Source: Paenibacillus oleatilyticus (GTDB lineage Bacteria; Bacillota; Bacilli; Paenibacillales; NBRC-103111). Taken from it: 64,000 bases of DNA. The notes under the pieces were generated by a model that was not told where the DNA came from, did not search any database, and saw nothing but the letters and a program-made list of their open reading frames with translations. The stretch lies in NCBI RefSeq assembly GCF_018998565.1, contig NZ_JAHNZO010000018.1, forward strand, positions 62,001-126,000. The letters run 5' to 3'. The translations under genes and the position numbers were made by a program. Below, in pieces: positions 17,403 to 25,818 of this stretch (position 1 is the first letter of the stretch; each line of letters starts with the position of its first letter).

Positions 17403-18239
17403 TTACAAAAATACAAAATAAATAACAGCCGCGAGCACCAAGCGATAGATCGCAAACGGCACGAGCTTGATGCGATTGATCAGCTTCAGGAAGAAGCGGA
17501 TCGACAGAAGCGCGAAGACGAAGGCGCTAATAAATCCGACGACGAAAAACGGAATAGCATCCATCGTGATCGAGTCCCAGCTCTTGAGGAGCGACAGGAA
17601 GCTTGCCCCGGCCATAATCGGCACGGCCATAATGAAGGTGAAGTCCGCAGCCGCGCGATGGCTCATCCCGAGCAGAACGCCGCCGGAGATGGTCGACCCG
17701 GAGCGTGAGAAGCCCGGCCACAGGGACAAGCATTGCACCAGTCCCACAAGGAACGCCTGCTTGTATGTAATCTGGTCGGCCGTCTCCGTTTTCGGGCGGC
17801 GGGGGCGGAACCAATCGGCCGCGAGCATAAGAACGGCTCCGAGCACCAGACCGACGACGACCGTTTTCGTAGAGAACAAATATTCATCGATGTAATCGTC
17901 GAACAGCACGCCGAGGATACCGGCCGGAACCAGTCCGACGAAAACTTGCAGCAGATTCAAGCGCGGACCGGAAGACGTTTGCCCCGGCATTTTTTTAAGT
18001 CCGAGCAAGTTCATGAACCGGTCCCACATCAGGACGACGACCGCCAGAATCGATCCCAATTGAATGACGATCTTGAACGTATTCGCTACGCTCGGGGAAA
18101 AGATGTCCTTGGACTGGAATAAGAAATCGTCAACGATAATCATATGGCCGGTCGAAGAAACCGGCGCGAACTCGGTAAGGCCCTCCACGAGTCCAAGAAT
18201 GAATCCAACAAACAATTCCCACAAATTCAACAGCTCCAC
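17403..18239 (-). CDS. uppP: Undecaprenyl-diphosphatase UppP/BacA
   Basis: This 278-residue multi-pass membrane enzyme removes a phosphate from undecaprenyl diphosphate, recycling the lipid carrier of peptidoglycan synthesis. Both BacA signatures are intact: GLVEGLTEFAPVSSTGHM near the N-terminus and LWPGFSRSGSTISGG in the second half. Bacitracin binds the substrate, so more UppP gives resistance. It is the last gene of a minus-strand run (regulator, kinase, BcrA-like, BcrB-like, uppP), 30 bp after the permease, matching the place of BcrC in bcrABC clusters although it belongs to a different phosphatase family. Confidence 0.97.
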   Translation of the reverse strand: MELLNLWELFVGFILGLVEGLTEFAPVSSTGHMIIVDDFLFQSKDIFSPSVANTFKIVIQLGSILAVVVLMWDRFMNLLGLKKMPGQTSSGPRLNLLQVFVGLVPAGILGVLFDDYIDEYLFSTKTVVVGLVLGAVLMLAADWFRPRRPKTETADQITYKQAFLVGLVQCLSLWPGFSRSGSTISGGVLLGMSHRAAADFTFIMAVPIMAGASFLSLLKSWDSITMDAIPFFVVGFISAFVFALLSIRFFLKLINRIKLVPFAIYRLVLAAVIYFVFL

Positions 18240-18268
18240 ACTCCTATTTTCTCGTCTGTGTATTTATA

Positions 18269-19003
18269 TCAATGAATATCTACCTTCTTGAAGTAGATAA
18301 TCGTTGCCGCAAGTCCGATGAGCGAAGCTGCCAGTATAACGGCGTAAGAAAAAGCCGGCGGATACTGGGGAACGAAGCCTTCGTTCGCGATCACGTACGA
18401 GGCAGACCATGGGAATAAAGCCTTGTATTCCGATTCGGAAAGCACCACGTTAGCCATCGTGATCATCGCCGTAAAAATGATGGTGGGAACGTAATTTTTG
18501 AACAAAAAGGTGATCAGCATCGTCGGCGTGCACAGAAGAAATAAAAGCGCGCCCCCGACTACAAATTGCTTCAAGGATTGGAGCAGCAAGGCCCCAGTCA
18601 AGCCTTCAAACTGCCCGATCAGCCCCAGAATCAGCGTCAACGACCAAATGGTAAGCGTCAGGACCATAATCCATAAAAATAGCAAAATCAGCTTGCTCAC
18701 GATCAGACTGACTCGGGATACCGGGATGGTCAGCAGGTTTTTCAAGGTATCCTCCGCATATTCCCGATGAAACAGATACGCCGTAATGACCCCGTACAGA
18801 AGGGTTCCCACGAGCAAAATCACGTACATATTCGTGTTCATGAAAGCGACTTCGAACTCAATCGGAGTCTCGGGCTTCTTGCTTTTCATATTCATCAAGG
18901 CGAGAAACATCATGATAGGGGCCGACACGGCTCCAAGCAGGCTGACCATAAACATCTTGGCCCGCTTCAGTTTGATCAGTTCGGTATAGAGCAAATTAAC
19001 CAA
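18269..19003 (-). CDS. BcrB-like ABC-2 permease
   Basis: This 244-residue protein has six predicted transmembrane helices and an N-terminal VNLLYTELIKLKRAKMFMVS motif typical of lantibiotic/bacitracin-protection permeases (BcrB, MutE, SpaE types). The track FHREYAEDTLKNLLTIPVSR between helices 2 and 3 is characteristic. Its start overlaps the end of the ATPase gene by 8 bp. With that ATPase it would form an exporter removing peptide antibiotics from the membrane. Which compound it recognises cannot be told. Confidence 0.88.
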   Translation of the reverse strand: MVNLLYTELIKLKRAKMFMVSLLGAVSAPIMMFLALMNMKSKKPETPIEFEVAFMNTNMYVILLVGTLLYGVITAYLFHREYAEDTLKNLLTIPVSRVSLIVSKLILLFLWIMVLTLTIWSLTLILGLIGQFEGLTGALLLQSLKQFVVGGALLFLLCTPTMLITFLFKNYVPTIIFTAMITMANVVLSESEYKALFPWSASYVIANEGFVPQYPPAFSYAVILAASLIGLAATIIYFKKVDIH

Positions 19004-19916
19004 TCGTCCCGCCCCCTATCAATTGTATAAAGTAATCTTCCAATCTGTCTACACTCATTGTCATTTTTGTGACTTCTATCCCATGCTCCACCAGCATCCG
19101 ATTGAGCTTGCCCTGCTCGCCGATATGGCTGTATATCCGGATCACCCGTTCGTCGTGAACCTCGTAATCCGTGATGCCGAAGTGCTTCTCCAGCAGCATC
19201 GCCGCCTTATTGTCGTCGGACACTTGAAACTCAAGATATTTGCGGTTCCGTTTGCGAAGCTCTTCGAAGGAAATCTCCTCCAGCAGCTTCCCTTGATGAA
19301 CGACCCCGATCTGGTCGGCCAGCTGCTCGACTTCGGACAAAATATGGCTGGAAACGAGAATCGTTATTTTCCGTTCCTCGGCGAGAGACTTGATCAGTCT
19401 GCGGATTTCTTTAATGCCCACCGGGTCCAGGCCATTGGTAGGCTCGTCTAAAATTAACAGCTCGGGATGATGGAGAATGGCTCTGGCGATGCCAAGCCGC
19501 TGCTTCATCCCCAAGGAATAGCTGCCGACCAGCTTTTTCGTTTCCTGATGCAGACCGACGATTTCCAATGCTTCGTCCATGGCGTTTTTCTTATGCACGC
19601 CCATCAGCTTGGCGTTGATCAACAGATTCTCGCGAGCCGTTAAATTCTCGTAAAATCCGGAGAACTCGACAATCGACCCGATTCTTCTTAAAATCTCTTT
19701 CTGGTGCTTGTGCAGACTTTCACCGAAGATTTCAATTTCCCCGTGCGTCGGTTTGATTAAACCGAGCAGCATGCGGATCGTCGTCGTTTTGCCCGCGCCG
19801 TTCTGGCCGAGAAAACCGTAAATCTGCCCTTGACGCACATTCATGTCAAGGTTGTCCACCGCTTTCTGCGTCCCGTACATCTTCGTTAACTGCGTCGTTT
19901 TAATAACCGCACTCAA
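18996..19916 (-). CDS. BcrA-like ABC ATPase (peptide antibiotic protection)
   Basis: The protein has 306 residues, the length of BcrA. The TTG start at 19916 is chosen for its AGGAGGGG site six bases upstream; an ATG 39 bp further up lacks one. Motifs: Walker A GQNGAGKTTTIRMLLG, Q-loop EFSGFYENL, signature YSLGMKQRLGIARA, Walker B LLILDEPTNGLDP and H-loop LVSSHILSE. A C-terminal extension of about 90 residues follows, as in BcrA and lantibiotic immunity ATPases. It powers the ABC-2 permease just downstream and lies 88 bp after the kinase gene. Confidence 0.93.
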   Translation of the reverse strand: MSAVIKTTQLTKMYGTQKAVDNLDMNVRQGQIYGFLGQNGAGKTTTIRMLLGLIKPTHGEIEIFGESLHKHQKEILRRIGSIVEFSGFYENLTARENLLINAKLMGVHKKNAMDEALEIVGLHQETKKLVGSYSLGMKQRLGIARAILHHPELLILDEPTNGLDPVGIKEIRRLIKSLAEERKITILVSSHILSEVEQLADQIGVVHQGKLLEEISFEELRKRNRKYLEFQVSDDNKAAMLLEKHFGITDYEVHDERVIRIYSHIGEQGKLNRMLVEHGIEVTKMTMSVDRLEDYFIQLIGGGTIG

Positions 19917-20003
19917 ACCGTAACCCCTCCTGCTTTCATCAGATCGTAATTTCATGATAAGCAGGCGATTTTAAATGCCTCTTAATAAGTTCTTAATTGT
20001 TTC

Positions 20004-21035
20004 TTAATCCCGGCTCGCAGCGCCCCGCTTCGGGATGGCGAAGCCGAAGGTCGTTTTCACGCCGGGCTCGCTTTCGGCCCAGAGGGTGCCCGAATGCTTC
20101 TCGGCGAGCGCCTTCGCGATGGCCAGACCTAACCCGCTTCCATGAGCGGCAGGATTCCTTGCCCGGTCCGTGCGGTACATTCGTTCGAACACACGGGGCA
20201 AATCCTCCGGCGCAATCCCCCTGCCCCGGTCCCACACCAGCAGCCGGTACTTGCCTCCGGCTTCCGCCAGTTCGATGCCCAGCACTTTACCGTCTTTTCC
20301 GTGCTCGACGGCATTTTTGATCAGATTGCTGACGATCCGCAGCACGCTTACCCGATCGGCCACGATGGAGCAGGCTTCTTCCGGAATGTTGACTTTTAAC
20401 TCGATGCCATACTTTTTCAGCTCGGGCAAAAACCCGATTACCGATTCCCGGACAATTTCCGCAAAATCCAGCGTTTCCGGCTTCAACGGCATTTCGTCCG
20501 CATCCAGCTTGGCCAGCTCGAAAATTTCGTCAATCAGCTCTTTCAAGGCGACGGCCTTCCCGGACAAAATGTCCAAATAACGCTCCTTCTCTTCGCTCGA
20601 AGCCGCGATGTCATCCTTCAACGCATCCGCATAGCCGATGATCGACGTGAGCGGAGTCCGGATATCGTGGGAGATGTTGGACAGCAGACTTTTTCTCGCC
20701 GCCTCGGAGCGGATCGTGCGGACGTGAACCTTGGCCAGCTGCTCGATCAATTCGTTGATCGAAAAGATCACCTCGTCCAAGTGACGGTCGTCGTTCGCAA
20801 GCAGGCGTGTATTCGTATTTCCTTGCATGGCACGCCTCAGAGCAGCCGCCATATCCTTCAGCCTCGCCGTGAAGCGGTACCGGACGTACAAATGGATGAC
20901 CGTCACGGCAAACAGCGCAGCGAATAAAGCCCCGCGGACGATGCCTTGGGGCTGGTAAATCCAATCCAGAATGAAAAGCGCGGACAAGACGATGAACTGC
21001 ACAATAAGGAGAAAGGCGCCTTTGTCATGCTTCAT
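20004..21035 (-). CDS. Two-component sensor histidine kinase
   Basis: This 343-residue kinase has two closely spaced N-terminal helices (about 6-25 and 33-52) with hardly any extracellular loop, a HAMP-like segment, the H-box LSNISHDIRTPLTSIIGY, N-box NLIKNAVEHG and G-boxes DRGRGI and GSGLGLAIA. The short sensor again suggests sensing within the membrane or through a partner transporter. The ATG at 21035 overlaps the regulator gene by 11 bp and has AGGTGA upstream. With the regulator and BcrAB-like transporter it forms a self-contained detoxification module. Confidence 0.93.
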   Translation of the reverse strand: MKHDKGAFLLIVQFIVLSALFILDWIYQPQGIVRGALFAALFAVTVIHLYVRYRFTARLKDMAAALRRAMQGNTNTRLLANDDRHLDEVIFSINELIEQLAKVHVRTIRSEAARKSLLSNISHDIRTPLTSIIGYADALKDDIAASSEEKERYLDILSGKAVALKELIDEIFELAKLDADEMPLKPETLDFAEIVRESVIGFLPELKKYGIELKVNIPEEACSIVADRVSVLRIVSNLIKNAVEHGKDGKVLGIELAEAGGKYRLLVWDRGRGIAPEDLPRVFERMYRTDRARNPAAHGSGLGLAIAKALAEKHSGTLWAESEPGVKTTFGFAIPKRGAASRD

Positions 21036-21741
21036 CTTTGTCACCTGCAAATTTGTACCCGATTCCCCATACGGTCTGAATCCATTTCGGATCGGACGGG
21101 TCCTCCTCGATTTTCATCCGGAGCTTGCGGATATGGACCATCACGGTATTGTCGTCTTCCAGATAATCGCTGTCCCATACTTGCCGGAACAGCTGCGTCT
21201 TCGTAAACACCTGCTCGGGATGCGAAGCCATAAACTTCAACAGCTCGAACTCTTTGCCCGTCAGCGTGATCTCTTCCCCGGCTCTCGTGACCGTATACTT
21301 TTGCAAATGAATCGAAAGGTTCTTAAAGCTCAGCACCGTCTCCTGCGGCGAGCCGCTTTCGCTGCCCAAGACCAGGAAGCGGCGCAAATGGGCTTTAATC
21401 CGGGCCACCAGCTCATGGACGCTGAACGGCTTCGTAATATAGTCGTCCGCCCCGATGCTCAGCCCCAATACTTTATCGATTTCCTGATCCTTGGCCGTGA
21501 GCATGAGAATCGGAACGTTCGTCTTCATGCGCAGTCTCCGGCATACCTCGATGCCGTCGACCTTGGGCATCATCAAATCGAGTAGGATCAGGTTATAGCG
21601 GTGCGATTCGAACAGACGGAGAGCTTCTTCCCCGTCTGCCGCCGTATCGATCCGGTACGTTTCTCTTTCCAAATACGTTTTCACCAGCTCGCGAATTTCC
21701 CGATCGTCATCGGCAATAAGAATTCGAATATCGTGCTGCAT
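21025..21741 (-). CDS. OmpR-family response regulator
   Basis: This 238-residue protein has a receiver domain (RILIADDDREIRELV, phosphoacceptor in LILLDLMMPKVDG, TKPFSVHELVARI) and a C-terminal winged helix (LTGKEFELLKFMASHPEQVF, VMVHIRKLRMKIEE). It is the first gene of the run regulator, kinase, BcrA-like, BcrB-like, uppP. A TetR gene ends 33 bp upstream on the same strand, so read-through from that transcript is possible. It probably activates the transporter genes, as BacR does for bcrABC. Confidence 0.95.
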   Translation of the reverse strand: MQHDIRILIADDDREIRELVKTYLERETYRIDTAADGEEALRLFESHRYNLILLDLMMPKVDGIEVCRRLRMKTNVPILMLTAKDQEIDKVLGLSIGADDYITKPFSVHELVARIKAHLRRFLVLGSESGSPQETVLSFKNLSIHLQKYTVTRAGEEITLTGKEFELLKFMASHPEQVFTKTQLFRQVWDSDYLEDDNTVMVHIRKLRMKIEEDPSDPKWIQTVWGIGYKFAGDKDEA

Positions 21742-21774
21742 CGTTCCACCTGCTTTTTTTCTGGCATTCCCCGA

Positions 21775-22371
21775 TTAAGGGCCGGTTACCATCCGCATTA
21801 AAATGTCGCTGCTTGGAATCCGGTAAATTTCTTCGTCTTGGGCATTCAGCATCATGAGACTGGAAAGCACCGATAAATAAGCGGAAATAAGCTCCGCAGG
21901 ATCGCCCGCCGCAATTTCGCCCGTTTGTTGGCCTTCCTTGAAAACAGGAAGCAGTTCGTCCACAAAGCTTTTCATGGAATATTGGGCAATCAGTTCTTTC
22001 ACCTTCTCCGGGACGCCTTCGGACGTGCGCGCTTGATGAATCAGCATGAAGTAAGGCCTGCCGCCTTCGTCGAGAATCTCTTTCGTTAAATATTTTATTT
22101 TGTCGAGCGGCGAGCCTTGCAGGCCATAGATGCTCTTCATCGCGTCCTGCGCTCCCAGCATCGCCATTTGAACAAGCGTCGTGAAAAGCTCGTCTTTCGA
22201 TTTGAAATAGTGGTACAGCAAGCCATGGCTGATACCGGCCTCGGCCGCAATCATGCTCATTTTCGTTCCGGCGATGCCCCGCCGGGAAAACACCTTAAGC
22301 GCGGCCTCCATAATCTGTTCCTTGCGCTCGTCGCGAATTTGGTGCAATTGTTCATCGTTTAAAGGCGCCAA
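21775..22371 (-). CDS. TetR-family repressor
   Basis: This 198-residue protein carries an N-terminal TetR helix-turn-helix (IMEAALKVFSRRGIAGTKMS, then ISHGLLYHYFKSKDELFTTL) and a helical ligand domain. The start is a TTG at 22371 preceded by AAAGGAA at about ten bases; no nearer ATG exists. It follows the flavin monooxygenase gene by 124 bp on the same strand and is the obvious candidate to bind the two 19-bp palindromes in the promoter and leader of that gene. The inducer is unknown. Confidence 0.9.
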   Translation of the reverse strand: MAPLNDEQLHQIRDERKEQIMEAALKVFSRRGIAGTKMSMIAAEAGISHGLLYHYFKSKDELFTTLVQMAMLGAQDAMKSIYGLQGSPLDKIKYLTKEILDEGGRPYFMLIHQARTSEGVPEKVKELIAQYSMKSFVDELLPVFKEGQQTGEIAAGDPAELISAYLSVLSSLMMLNAQDEEIYRIPSSDILMRMVTGP

Positions 22372-22495
22372 TGATTATTCATTCCTTTGCCTGAAAATCT
22401 TACGGCCATTCATGGATAGATAGACGTCGCCTATGAGTATACCATTTCTCATGATCCGATGGCTATTGTACCCGGTCGCCGGATGATAACGGTCC

Positions 22496-23971
22496 TTAAC
22501 GGCTTACGGACGGATAAGGCGCCTCGGAGAAGGAGGGCACGATGTCGTTCCAGACGTGTTCCAGCGGCTGACCGTACTGCTGCGTGAGCTCGTCAAGCCA
22601 CTGCCGGCCTTCCTCCGTCGCCGCGAGCACGCTCGTGACCAGATGCGGATTCAGCATTTCCCGCGGCGAGATCGACAGCGTATTCACGGCCCAATATAGT
22701 CCGAACAGCTTAAAATCAGGCCCGGCCGTCGCGCGCTCCAGATGCAGATCGAGATATTTCCGGCCGAACGAAATGCCCTTTAGCGGCTCCGCACCCTCAT
22801 ACTCGACGCCCTCCCATTGCAGATCGTTCGCGCAGTTCAACCACCAGGCGGGCTCGATCGCAGCCTGAATGTTTCGGAGCGCCCGTTGTTCGAAATGCGG
22901 CCGTGGGGCCTCCCATTGCTCGCGCAGGCAAGCTTCCAGCACCTCCGCTTCAATCGCAGCGACCGTCATGCCTTGACCGAAGATCGGATCGTAGATGCAG
23001 AAAGCGTCTCCCAACACCAGCAGTCCGGATGGCCACCGCTCCATTTGTTCAAAATGATGGCGGTACAGGGCCGGCACGCGAAATCCGCGCGGGTTGGTGA
23101 TCGGCTCGAGCTCTTGCAGCAGCTCGGCAATAAGCGGGCTCGGAAGCTGGGCGACCGCCTGCTCGAATTGCTCCGCATCCGTTGGCGGGTAATGTCCGCC
23201 CGGGCGATAAAGCAGCACCTCCGCGATCTGATTCTCGATAATCGAAAATACGCCCGAGAACGTGCCGTTTGCCGGCTGCCCCCCGATGATCACGGTATCC
23301 CACGTTTCGATCAGATGGGCTTGACCCGGAGGAATCCGGTACCGCCGGGTGCTGTAGCCCAGATTGACCTTCAGCAGGTCCGGCTGCGGCACGTCATATC
23401 CCAGATTCTCAAGCCATACGGTCAGCTTGGAGGACCGCCCGCTGGTATCTACGACCAGATCGGCCATCAGAACCTTTTCTTGCCCGTCCGATCCCCGATC
23501 CCGGACCGCAATCCCCGTAACGGCGGCATGATCAGACGTCGTCAATAAGCGCAGCACTTCATGCTTCGGAAGAAACCGGACGCCGGGAATTTCCCGGACA
23601 CGCCTGCGAACGACCCACTCCAGCAAAGCCCGGCTGAACTTGTAATCGTTGCGCGGATACTGGACGACCACGCTTCCGTGTTGATTCATGTTGTGCACGG
23701 TCTTGTTCAGCACCGACCGGGCTCCCTGCTCCGCCAAATCCTGTTCGAAGTCGGGAAAGAAGCGGGTCATAATCTCTTTGCCCCGCTGGGTGAAGCGATG
23801 CGGGTGAAACGACTGGGGCGTGCCCGCCCGGTCTTCCGGACCGGCGGGAAAATTGTCCTTCTCCACGATCACGACCTCTTCGTAATAATCCGAGAGCACC
23901 CGTGCAGACAGTAATCCGGCAATGCCTCCTCCAATAATGAGGGCTGTTCCCTTTTTTGACATGTTGTTCAT
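22496..23971 (-). CDS. FAD-dependent monooxygenase/oxidoreductase
   Basis: This 491-residue flavoprotein of the PHBH-like monooxygenase fold has an N-terminal GXGXXG dinucleotide motif (ALIIGGGIAGLLSARVL, residues about 8-24), the E of VVIVEKD, a DLVVDTSGRSS motif in the middle and the second FAD motif LVLGDAFCIYDPIFGQGM near residue 310. It may hydroxylate or epoxidise an aromatic or polyketide-like compound, for instance to inactivate an antibiotic; the substrate cannot be read. The ATG at 23971 follows AAAAAGGAG at seven bases. Paired TetR-type operators upstream and a TetR gene downstream suggest induction by the substrate. Confidence 0.85.
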   Translation of the reverse strand: MNNMSKKGTALIIGGGIAGLLSARVLSDYYEEVVIVEKDNFPAGPEDRAGTPQSFHPHRFTQRGKEIMTRFFPDFEQDLAEQGARSVLNKTVHNMNQHGSVVVQYPRNDYKFSRALLEWVVRRRVREIPGVRFLPKHEVLRLLTTSDHAAVTGIAVRDRGSDGQEKVLMADLVVDTSGRSSKLTVWLENLGYDVPQPDLLKVNLGYSTRRYRIPPGQAHLIETWDTVIIGGQPANGTFSGVFSIIENQIAEVLLYRPGGHYPPTDAEQFEQAVAQLPSPLIAELLQELEPITNPRGFRVPALYRHHFEQMERWPSGLLVLGDAFCIYDPIFGQGMTVAAIEAEVLEACLREQWEAPRPHFEQRALRNIQAAIEPAWWLNCANDLQWEGVEYEGAEPLKGISFGRKYLDLHLERATAGPDFKLFGLYWAVNTLSISPREMLNPHLVTSVLAATEEGRQWLDELTQQYGQPLEHVWNDIVPSFSEAPYPSVSR

Positions 23972-23995
23972 AAATAACGCTCCTTTTTGATATAG

Positions 23996-24189
23996 ATTGA
24001 CTTGGTCAGTCAATAATTAGGCGCAGCTATTCCTGTAGCCTGCTCATAAACCTTAGGCTTGTGGCAAAAGGCTGCGGCTTATCGAGTCACCTCAAAGCCG
24101 GACGAAAATTGCTAAGACGTTGTTCCTGACTTTTTTAGATTGACTGGATCAGTCAATTTCAAATTACACTGCTTTTCATTTTTTGTCAA
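23996..24189 (-). promoter_or_regulatory. Promoter and two 19-bp TetR-type operators of the monooxygenase gene
   Basis: TTGACA (24189-24184), a 17-bp spacer and TAATTT (24166-24161) form a promoter reading leftwards. Directly behind it is the palindrome ATTGACTGATCCAGTCAAT (24157-24139), and a second copy, ATTGACTGACCAAGTCAAT (24014-23996), lies 24 bp before the start codon. The arm ATTGACT-N5-AGTCAAT is perfect in both. Confidence 0.8.
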
Positions 24190-24251
24190 CGACAATTTTT
24201 TGCGTTGGGGCTGCATAGCGGCGGACAAAAGTGCGCTTCCTTCTTCAAAAC

Positions 24252-24282
24252 AAAAAACCTGCCGGCACAAGGCTAGCAGGTT
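24252..24282 (-). terminator. Terminator of the small secreted protein gene
   Basis: AACCTGC (24256-24262) and GCAGGTT (24276-24282) form a hairpin that on the minus strand is followed by TTTTTTG. Confidence 0.7.
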
Positions 24283-24313
24283 CTGTTTTACATAAATCAC
24301 GTTGTTGGCCTTA

Positions 24314-24631
24314 TCAATCGGTTACTTTAATCTTGTAATAATAATTGGAACCATTATGCTTCGAAACAACGCAGCCCGTTCCAACTTCTACTCCTTTTAC
24401 TTGCGCGGAATCGTAAGTTCCGTGGTGCTTTACTTTCAAGTCAAAAATATCAGGCCAGCCCCTGACCGGTTCAATGGTTCCTGTATCTCCGAAAACGGGA
24501 CCTCCAAGCGAATTTACAGAAACTTTGATCAATTCGTCATAATCAGAGCAGGAACTTTTCGCATACGCAGCAGGTGCAATCGAACTAAGAGCCAACGCCG
24601 ACAGCAATGCCAAGGTTGCTATTTTTCTCAT
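24314..24631 (-). CDS. Small secreted protein with two cysteines, unknown function
   Basis: This 105-residue protein has a clean signal peptide (residues 1-24, LSSIAPAAYA before KSS). The mature part of about 81 residues has only two cysteines (in SSCSDYDE and GTGCVVSK), which could form one disulfide, and a beta-rich pattern ending YYYKIKVTD. AAAAAGGAG seven bases before ATG supports the start. It is a single-gene unit with its own terminator. Size and secretion would suit an inhibitor, toxin-like or antimicrobial protein, but I recognise no family. Confidence 0.75.
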   Translation of the reverse strand: MRKIATLALLSALALSSIAPAAYAKSSCSDYDELIKVSVNSLGGPVFGDTGTIEPVRGWPDIFDLKVKHHGTYDSAQVKGVEVGTGCVVSKHNGSNYYYKIKVTD

Positions 24632-24802
24632 GATACTCGCTCCTTTTTATTTTCTTATTCTGATTGACTGAACACATTCATCATAGCCTACTTCCCGCTT
24701 CTTTTTAGTTTTTGGAAAGATCTCGCTGAAAAACCGCCTTATCCCGTACAAAAATAGTCGATTTTTCGATGTTTCCGTCGAAAACTTCAAGAAAAATTTT
24801 TA

Positions 24803-24834
24803 TTGACATTGTCACTAGTGTCAATCTCTAGAAT
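24803..24834 (+). promoter_or_regulatory. MerR-type promoter (20-bp spacer) of the imine reductase-like operon
   Basis: TTGACA (24803-24808) and TAGAAT (24829-24834) are separated by 20 bp, the overlong spacing bound by MerR activators. The dyad TTGACA-N10-TGTCAA (24803-24824) fills the -35 and spacer. Similar TGACA/TGTCA motifs lie at the merR and uvrA-like promoters. Confidence 0.7.
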
Positions 24835-24869
24835 AAGGATCGAAGACGTTGAAAGGAGTGCTTGAACTG

Positions 24870-25793
24870 ATGAATAACAGCCCAAACGAAAAAGAAAAAC
24901 AAGAGCAAACAGAAGCAGCCGGCCAAACGCCGGTAACGGTATTCGGTCTGGGGATGATGGGGTCGGCACTCGCCGATGCGTTCCTGAAGTCAGGCCACCG
25001 GACGACCGTTTGGAACCGCTCGGCCGATAAGGCCGACGCTCTCGTCGCCAAAGGAGCCATCCTTGCGGCTTCGCCAGCCGAAGCGGTGTCGGCCAGCCCG
25101 CTCATCGTCGTCTGTGTATTGGACTATGAGGCCGTACACGAGATCCTGGGTCCCGCTGGCGGGCTATTGGCCGGACGCACGGTAGTGAACCTCACCAACG
25201 GAAAGCCGGAGCAGGCGCGCAAGGCTGCGAAGTGGGCTAACGAACAGGGGGCAGACTACCTCGATGGGGGGATTATGGCGGTGCCCCAGATGATTGCGGG
25301 GCCTGAGGCCTTCCTGCTTTACAGCGGATCGCTGGAGGCTTTCGAAACGCATCGGAGGGAGCTGGACGTTCTCGGCGCCAGCAAATACTTGGGCGAAGAT
25401 ACCGGGCTGGCTGCACTCTACGACCTGGCTTTGCTTACTACAGCATACGGATTGATGGGCGGCTTTTTCCACGCCGTGGCGATGGTCGGCACGGAAAAGG
25501 TCGAAGCGGCGGCGTTCACGGCGCTCGTCATTCCGTGGTTGCAGGCCATGATTGCCTCTCTGCCCTCGCAAGCGCAAGCGATTGACGCGAACAATCATAC
25601 GACCGATGTCTCCAGCCTCTACATCAACAAAGTGGGCTTCGTGAATTTGATCGAAGCCAGCCAAGAGCAGGGCGTCAGCACTGAATTGGTCGCCCCGATT
25701 CAAGCTCTTGTCAATCGGGCGGTCGCAGAAGGCTATGGAGCGGACGGCCTAACCAGATTGGTCGAGCTGCTAAAGAAGCCGCAACTGGTATAA
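24870..25793 (+). CDS. Imine reductase-like NADPH-dependent oxidoreductase 1
   Basis: This 307-residue protein has an N-terminal Rossmann domain (VTVFGLGMMGSALADAFLKSG, then WNRSADKADALVAKG) of the 6-phosphogluconate/beta-hydroxyacid dehydrogenase superfamily. The long helix and helical C-terminal domain are those of imine reductases/reductive aminases (DGGIMAVPQMIAGPEA instead of the DAPVSGG motif of hydroxyacid dehydrogenases). Imine reductases reduce cyclic imines or couple amines to ketones with NADPH. The ATG at 24870 is preferred over the TTG at 24849 because GAAAGGAG precedes it. It is the first of two tandem paralogues, 25 bp apart, under a MerR-type promoter. Confidence 0.85.
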   Translation: MNNSPNEKEKQEQTEAAGQTPVTVFGLGMMGSALADAFLKSGHRTTVWNRSADKADALVAKGAILAASPAEAVSASPLIVVCVLDYEAVHEILGPAGGLLAGRTVVNLTNGKPEQARKAAKWANEQGADYLDGGIMAVPQMIAGPEAFLLYSGSLEAFETHRRELDVLGASKYLGEDTGLAALYDLALLTTAYGLMGGFFHAVAMVGTEKVEAAAFTALVIPWLQAMIASLPSQAQAIDANNHTTDVSSLYINKVGFVNLIEASQEQGVSTELVAPIQALVNRAVAEGYGADGLTRLVELLKKPQLV

Positions 25794-25818
25794 ATCGATT
25801 ACGAGGAGGTAATCCCAA

